The notes under the pieces are model-generated. The model was not told where the DNA came from. It ran no database searches and saw only the letters and a list, made by a program, of their open reading frames with translations. Both the position numbers and the translations under genes were made by a program. From JAVWHX01 sp036639875 (GTDB lineage: Bacteria > Bacillota_I > Bacilli_A > Erysipelotrichales > Coprobacillaceae), in NCBI GenBank assembly GCA_036639875.1, contig JAVWHX010000052.1, positions 1 to 16,170 on the forward strand: 16,170 bases of DNA. Direction: 5' to 3'. Shown here piece by piece: positions 14,501 to 16,170 of this stretch; the first letter of the stretch is position 1; each line of letters opens with the position of its first letter.

Positions 14501-15154
14501 AAGATAAATATTCCTGAACTTACAGTTGATGATGGATATTATTTTACAAGATATAATAATGAAGTTGTTGAATTTGTTCCTATGGGATTAGATGTTATGG
14601 AATTGAAATATATTGCTTTATATGATTTGATTCTAGTAACACCAATAATTCCTGAGGTGCCAGTAATACCAACTTTACCGGTTGCGCCTATTATTACACC
14701 TCCTGCACGAGTTGCACCTGTTATTCCAGTAGTGCCAGTAGTTCCTGCTGCACCAGCAGTAGATAATCCAGTGGTCATTGCTCCGAATGAAGTCCCTCAA
14801 GGGAATGCAGACAATGTAACTGATGAGAATAAAACTATTATTGATAATCAAGTTCCTCAAGCTAAAATTGACGGAACATGGGCTTTAATTAATCTTATAT
14901 CTGCTATTGCAACAGTTATAGTAGCAGCAATCTTATTCATATTAAAGAGTAAGAAAGATGAAGAATCATCAAGTAAGTTAGATTTAATTATTAAAGTCAT
15001 TGGTATAATTATTGCGGTTGCTTCAGTTATTATCTTCTTTGTTACTGAAGATATGAGCTTGAAGATGGCGATGTCTGACAAGTGGACATTTGCAATGTTA
15101 GGATTACTAGTAGTAGAAGTCATACTTGCTGTATTTAAGAAAACAAGAGATTAA
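11552..15154 (+). CDS. Large secreted surface protein with InlB/MucBP-like repeats and a three-helix C-terminal membrane anchor
   Basis: The 1200-residue protein begins with a classical signal peptide (basic MKKSVKKK, hydrophobic core, likely cleavage after VNA near residue 32). Residues 33-430 are beta-rich and not recognised. From about 438 on there are diverged Listeria-Bacteroides (InlB B-repeat-like) units with the D-x-G ... GY-F-GW ... ITL-A-W/F pattern: about 438-521, 609-685, 692-780, 869-942 and 955-1025. MucBP-like units (SSYQIHYFFEQENG, LSYNVEYYKGD) lie near 529-605 and 787-865. D943-N945-D947-G-D951 forms a thrombospondin type 3-like calcium loop. A Pro/Val-rich linker (1030-1080) leads to three membrane helices (about 1110-1131, 1145-1164, 1179-1195) with WALINL, TEDM (1165-1168) and SDKWT. 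No LPXTG is present, so attachment is by these helices rather than sortase. Adhesion or wall-surface function is inference. SD GGAG at 11541-11544. Confidence 0.88.
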   Translation: MKKSVKKKIFVLALSLAMCLQFIGVGTQAVNAASKTDISTKNVIDSTDVTEKIKVEISGVKGETEASVDLGVIVAPKYTGYTFVNATVDGDVINYIGTYKGDKYYANTDISDSATYLLGDSKVKLNYTKEVSVYNIKYTYDAKLLNVVGEKTANAETNLKFRVENKDHTNYQIDSVTANDKLLTINEDGYYVIDNIQNDIDVIITVSKITQYNVTYNGTNLISAKFIGSKTVERNKQWEGVIFSKYLNGSSGPGTLNSIVLNGVYLNIPKGNKKNETKTTNIPGTGIVSVNLLKGTSDYGKGYTYTITVQDVKSDLHFVPALYLNENDIAISSLSGLSVYYWTGKDLRALEVGDMIEKDPKTAVFFVKTKLGYEAVKASGTGTKIIERINDVDEIKNVLGGYSDAKAAAEAKGCNYVMYYSDSSVEHRIVELSSRLIDYTVKYDLNGAQSEAIIDNQKYNIENNKIITVSKETPIKDGFTFTGWKNKETGIIYKSGNEILLNEKLLNALKTNEIKLVAQWVKNDEVKTSSYQIHYFFEQENGTFIENKSLRKTINDAYINKTVFLNETHLNPIGIYEFDESNKNNVMTTVVLSSNQTIPLKAYYVIAKRTLSYDKGTALTGEVPQEKTYLKDTNAIISANTGNLVGPYTDKNDSYFVCWKSDSVYYLVGSEVKMSSNLKLVPVFAGDLKNDTTLNFTTDGNGTIVGRNQFVTPSTYSFGKVILSEAELPQVNANKGYKFDGWYDAQDSKKPVKIASSSTELYNYIKNLTATTTIEAKFIRDETQTHSLSYNVEYYKGDTLTEALNSNVAFTEKVSDDKAWAGDTTLALKYNHEKFEGYIVELTDPKILPERVENGSTVKIYNTRDMSKWTTIKFIAGQGLLNDQDKDFETNKVLIGKTFDSQKITYPNVTAKSGWIFNGWDVKFDKETIITKDMIITALYLEDKNKDGIPDKDQYVTVTFDAGTYGNYKGQQTVKTEKMLPGDKINIPELTVDDGYYFTRYNNEVVEFVPMGLDVMELKYIALYDLILVTPIIPEVPVIPTLPVAPIITPPARVAPVIPVVPVVPAAPAVDNPVVIAPNEVPQGNADNVTDENKTIIDNQVPQAKIDGTWALINLISAIATVIVAAILFILKSKKDEESSSKLDLIIKVIGIIIAVASVIIFFVTEDMSLKMAMSDKWTFAMLGLLVVEVILAVFKKTRD
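14639..14792 (+). repeat. Low-complexity Pro/Val coding repeat (stalk of the surface protein)
   Basis: This stretch encodes residues about 1030-1080, with repeating P-V-I-P, P-V-V-P and P-V-A-P units. It is probably an extended rigid spacer that crosses the cell wall between the repeat domains and the membrane anchor. The repetition is at the amino-acid level more than at DNA level, and could still vary in length between strains. Confidence 0.7.
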
Positions 15155-15168
15155 TAAATGTCTGTAAG

Positions 15169-15205
15169 AAAGCAATACTCTCGAAATAAAGAGTATTGCT
15201 TTTTC
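15169..15205 (+). terminator. Rho-independent terminator of the surface protein gene
   Basis: A 13-base perfect stem, AAAGCAATACTCT (15169-15181) and AGAGTATTGCTTT (15190-15202), closes an eight-base loop and is followed by T residues. It lies 14 bases after the stop codon. Confidence 0.92.
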
Positions 15206-15213
15206 TTTGCAAT

Positions 15214-15243
15214 AAAAAAGTCTATATATAATATATAAACTTT
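15214..15243 (-). terminator. Probable terminator of clpP (minus strand)
   Basis: On the minus strand a hairpin with arms AAAGT-TATATAT and ATATATA-ACTTT (15217-15243, one mismatch) runs into a T-run (complement of the As at 15214-15219). It is 14 bases past the clpP stop codon. The stem is AT-only apart from two G-C pairs, so it is weaker than the neighbouring plus-strand terminator; the two sit back to back between convergent genes. Confidence 0.6.
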
Positions 15244-15256
15244 CATAAAAATTGAA

Positions 15257-15841
15257 TTAGTTATTGTTTTTTAGTACTTCATCAATTAATCCATAGTCTA
15301 AGGCATCTTTAGCACTCATAAAATGATCTCTATCAGTATCTTTTTTTATTCTCTTTAGAGTTTGATTTGTCATTTCTGCTAAAAGACGATTAAGTTTTTC
15401 TTTTTGTTTAAGGATATGCTGTGTTGTTATTTCAATGTCACTAGCTTGACCACTTGCTCCCCCTAAAGGCTGATGAATCATAATTTCACTATTCTCTAGT
15501 GCACAACGTTTTCCTTTTTTTCCTGCCGCTAGTAAAAAAGCACCCATGCTAGCAGAAAGCCCAATACTAATTGTAGAGACATCACACTTTACAAAGTTCA
15601 TTGTGTCGAAGATAGCTAAGCCCGCTGACACACTTCCTCCTGGTGAATTGATATACATATATATATCGCTTGATGAATCAAGCGATTCTAAATATAAGAG
15701 TTGACTAACGATAGAACTTGCCATTTCATCATTAATTTCTCCGCATAACATAATAATACGATCTTCTAGTAACCTAGAATAAATATCATAGGCATATTCC
15801 TTTGATTGTTTCTTTAATATCACTGTTGGTATTAGATGCAT
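15257..15841 (-). CDS. clpP: ATP-dependent Clp protease proteolytic subunit ClpP
   Basis: This serine peptidase forms the double-heptamer chamber that works with Clp ATPases (ClpX, ClpC) to degrade cytoplasmic proteins. The 194 residues are the full family length. The catalytic triad is visible: S98 in GLSASMGAFLLAAG, H123 in EIMIHQPLGG and D168 in KKDTDRDHFM. INSPGGSVSAGLAIFDTM is the conserved oxyanion-region segment. The motif around the serine is GLSASMG instead of the common GMAASMG, a mild change. The frame extends to an ATG at 15862, but that ATG is formed by the -10 box TATAATG. The ATG at 15841 has GGAGGT six bases before it and is the real start. No CtsR-like tandem heptamer is obvious upstream. 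It stands alone, convergent with the surface protein gene. Confidence 0.96.
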   Translation of the reverse strand: MHLIPTVILKKQSKEYAYDIYSRLLEDRIIMLCGEINDEMASSIVSQLLYLESLDSSSDIYMYINSPGGSVSAGLAIFDTMNFVKCDVSTISIGLSASMGAFLLAAGKKGKRCALENSEIMIHQPLGGASGQASDIEITTQHILKQKEKLNRLLAEMTNQTLKRIKKDTDRDHFMSAKDALDYGLIDEVLKNNN

Positions 15842-15860
15842 AATAGAACCTCCATAGTTC

Positions 15861-15866
15861 ATTATA
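15861..15866 (-). promoter_or_regulatory. -10 box of clpP
   Basis: TATAAT on the minus strand lies 19 bases before the clpP start codon at 15841 and seven bases before the GGAGGT ribosome site (15853-15848). The adjacent G makes a false in-frame ATG (15862-15860). No good -35 is visible 16-18 bases upstream. Confidence 0.45.
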
Positions 15867-15960
15867 GAGAAAATGTATTACGATTATTCATTAAAAACAA
15901 AGCTTTTAAAATCAATTTTATGATTTAATCAATTATTGGAAAAATATGATATTTGAAAAG

Positions 15961-15978
15961 AAAAATCGGTAGATTTTT
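15961..15978. promoter_or_regulatory. Short inverted repeat in the clpP upstream gap
   Basis: AAAAATC (15961-15967) and GATTTTT (15972-15978) flank GGTA. It reads as a small hairpin with A/T ends on both strands, so it could be a weak bidirectional terminator or a regulator site. The gap 15842-16071 holds no gene I can support. It is very AT-rich, and there is another palindrome, AAAAAGTCTTTTT, near 16000. Confidence 0.3.
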
Positions 15979-16071
15979 ACAAAGTATTTGAAAGAAAAAG
16001 TCTTTTTGTGTTTGGAAGTGTTTTCATTTATTTTACTTGTGAATTTTTTTATATAATCGTGATAACTTTTA

Positions 16072-16100
16072 TTGATTTATTTGTTGTAGTAGACTATAAT
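16072..16100 (+). promoter_or_regulatory. Sigma-A type promoter reading out of the window
   Basis: TTGATT (16072-16077) and a perfect TATAAT (16095-16100) are exactly 17 bases apart. It drives rightward, divergent from clpP, with a predicted start near 16107. A second TATAAT at 16052-16057 has no good -35. Confidence 0.65.
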
Positions 16101-16126
16101 CCCATCTTTGACACTAAAAGAGAGTG

Positions 16127-16168
16127 AAAAGCTCCATAACCTTTATTCTATAAGGGTTTGGGGCTTTT
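16127..16168 (+). ncRNA. Leader or small RNA hairpin, cut by the window edge
   Basis: The RNA from the 16072 promoter contains a long stem-loop. AAAAGCTCC (16127-16135) pairs with GGGGCTTTT (16160-16168) and AACCTTTA (16138-16145) pairs with TAAGGGTT (16151-16158), around the loop TTCTA. There is one G.T in each arm and a small bulge. It starts about 20 bases after the predicted transcript start. It could be a terminator or attenuator in the leader of the gene to the right, or part of a small RNA. I do not recognise a known riboswitch core in the bases before it (one weak CACT/AGTG stem). Confidence 0.5.
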
Positions 16169-16170
16169 AT

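Noticed and set aside
14639..14792. CRISPR-like array in the repetitive 3' part of the surface gene
   Set aside because: The periodicity comes from Pro/Val codons inside an intact reading frame, with no equal-length repeats and spacers.
14540..15120. Minus-strand frames rich in Gly/Thr opposite the surface protein
   Set aside because: They are antisense shadows of the Pro/Val repeat and the membrane helices, with no ribosome site or family resemblance.
15842..15960. CtsR or CIRCE site upstream of clpP
   Set aside because: I found no tandem GGTCAAA-type heptamers and no TTAGCACTC/GAGTGCTAA inverted repeat; only loose TTTCAAA-like matches in AT-rich DNA.

Overview
The window looks like chromosomal DNA from a low-GC Gram-positive bacterium, most likely an Erysipelotrichia-type (Coprobacillus / Thomasclavelia-like) gut Firmicute. 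The reasons are very AT-rich codon use, strong Shine-Dalgarno (SD) sites, hairpin plus T-run terminators, Firmicutes-type cell-wall genes, and a surface protein with Listeria/Firmicutes-style repeats. The taxonomic call is inference. I see no prophage, insertion sequence, CRISPR array or integrase.

Layout. 1-178: the 3' part of tRNA-Ile(GAT) and a complete tRNA-Ala(TGC), closed by a hairpin terminator. 203-2576: a MATE efflux pump, then a PF13303-type PTS EIIC-like membrane protein gene broken by an internal deletion with frameshift. 2644-5540: two cell-wall genes, murE and a membrane-anchored NodB-type polysaccharide deacetylase. 5635-7029: a family 1 6-phospho-beta-glucosidase behind a possible catabolite/LacI-type operator. 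7140-9556: a three-gene overlapping operon of a type II-like asparaginase without signal peptide, an EamA-family (DMT) transporter and a small P-loop kinase. 9601-9990: a 129-residue orphan protein. 10240-15154: a BTAD-type winged-helix regulator with an apparently degenerate GGDEF-like C-terminal domain, followed by a 1200-residue secreted, repeat-containing surface protein. 15257-15841 (minus strand): clpP. 15842-16170: no gene, but a good rightward promoter and the start of a leader with a long hairpin, cut by the window edge.

How the parts work together. Most genes are housekeeping or carbohydrate and nitrogen metabolism, each in its own short unit with its own promoter and terminator. 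The regulator and surface-protein pair is the most accessory-looking part. The surface protein has no LPXTG motif and ends in a three-helix membrane domain with a TEDM motif, which suggests a non-sortase way of staying on the cell. A second theme is promoter design: seven genes have a -10 box only 14-24 bases before the start codon. The predicted transcript then begins almost at the SD site (often GGTGA rather than GGAGG), and twice the -10 box itself creates a false upstream ATG.

I found no clearly new multi-gene system. The best leads are the TEDM-type anchor, the regulator/surface-protein pair, the ultra-short leaders, the broken EIIC gene and the truncated hairpin leader at the right edge.
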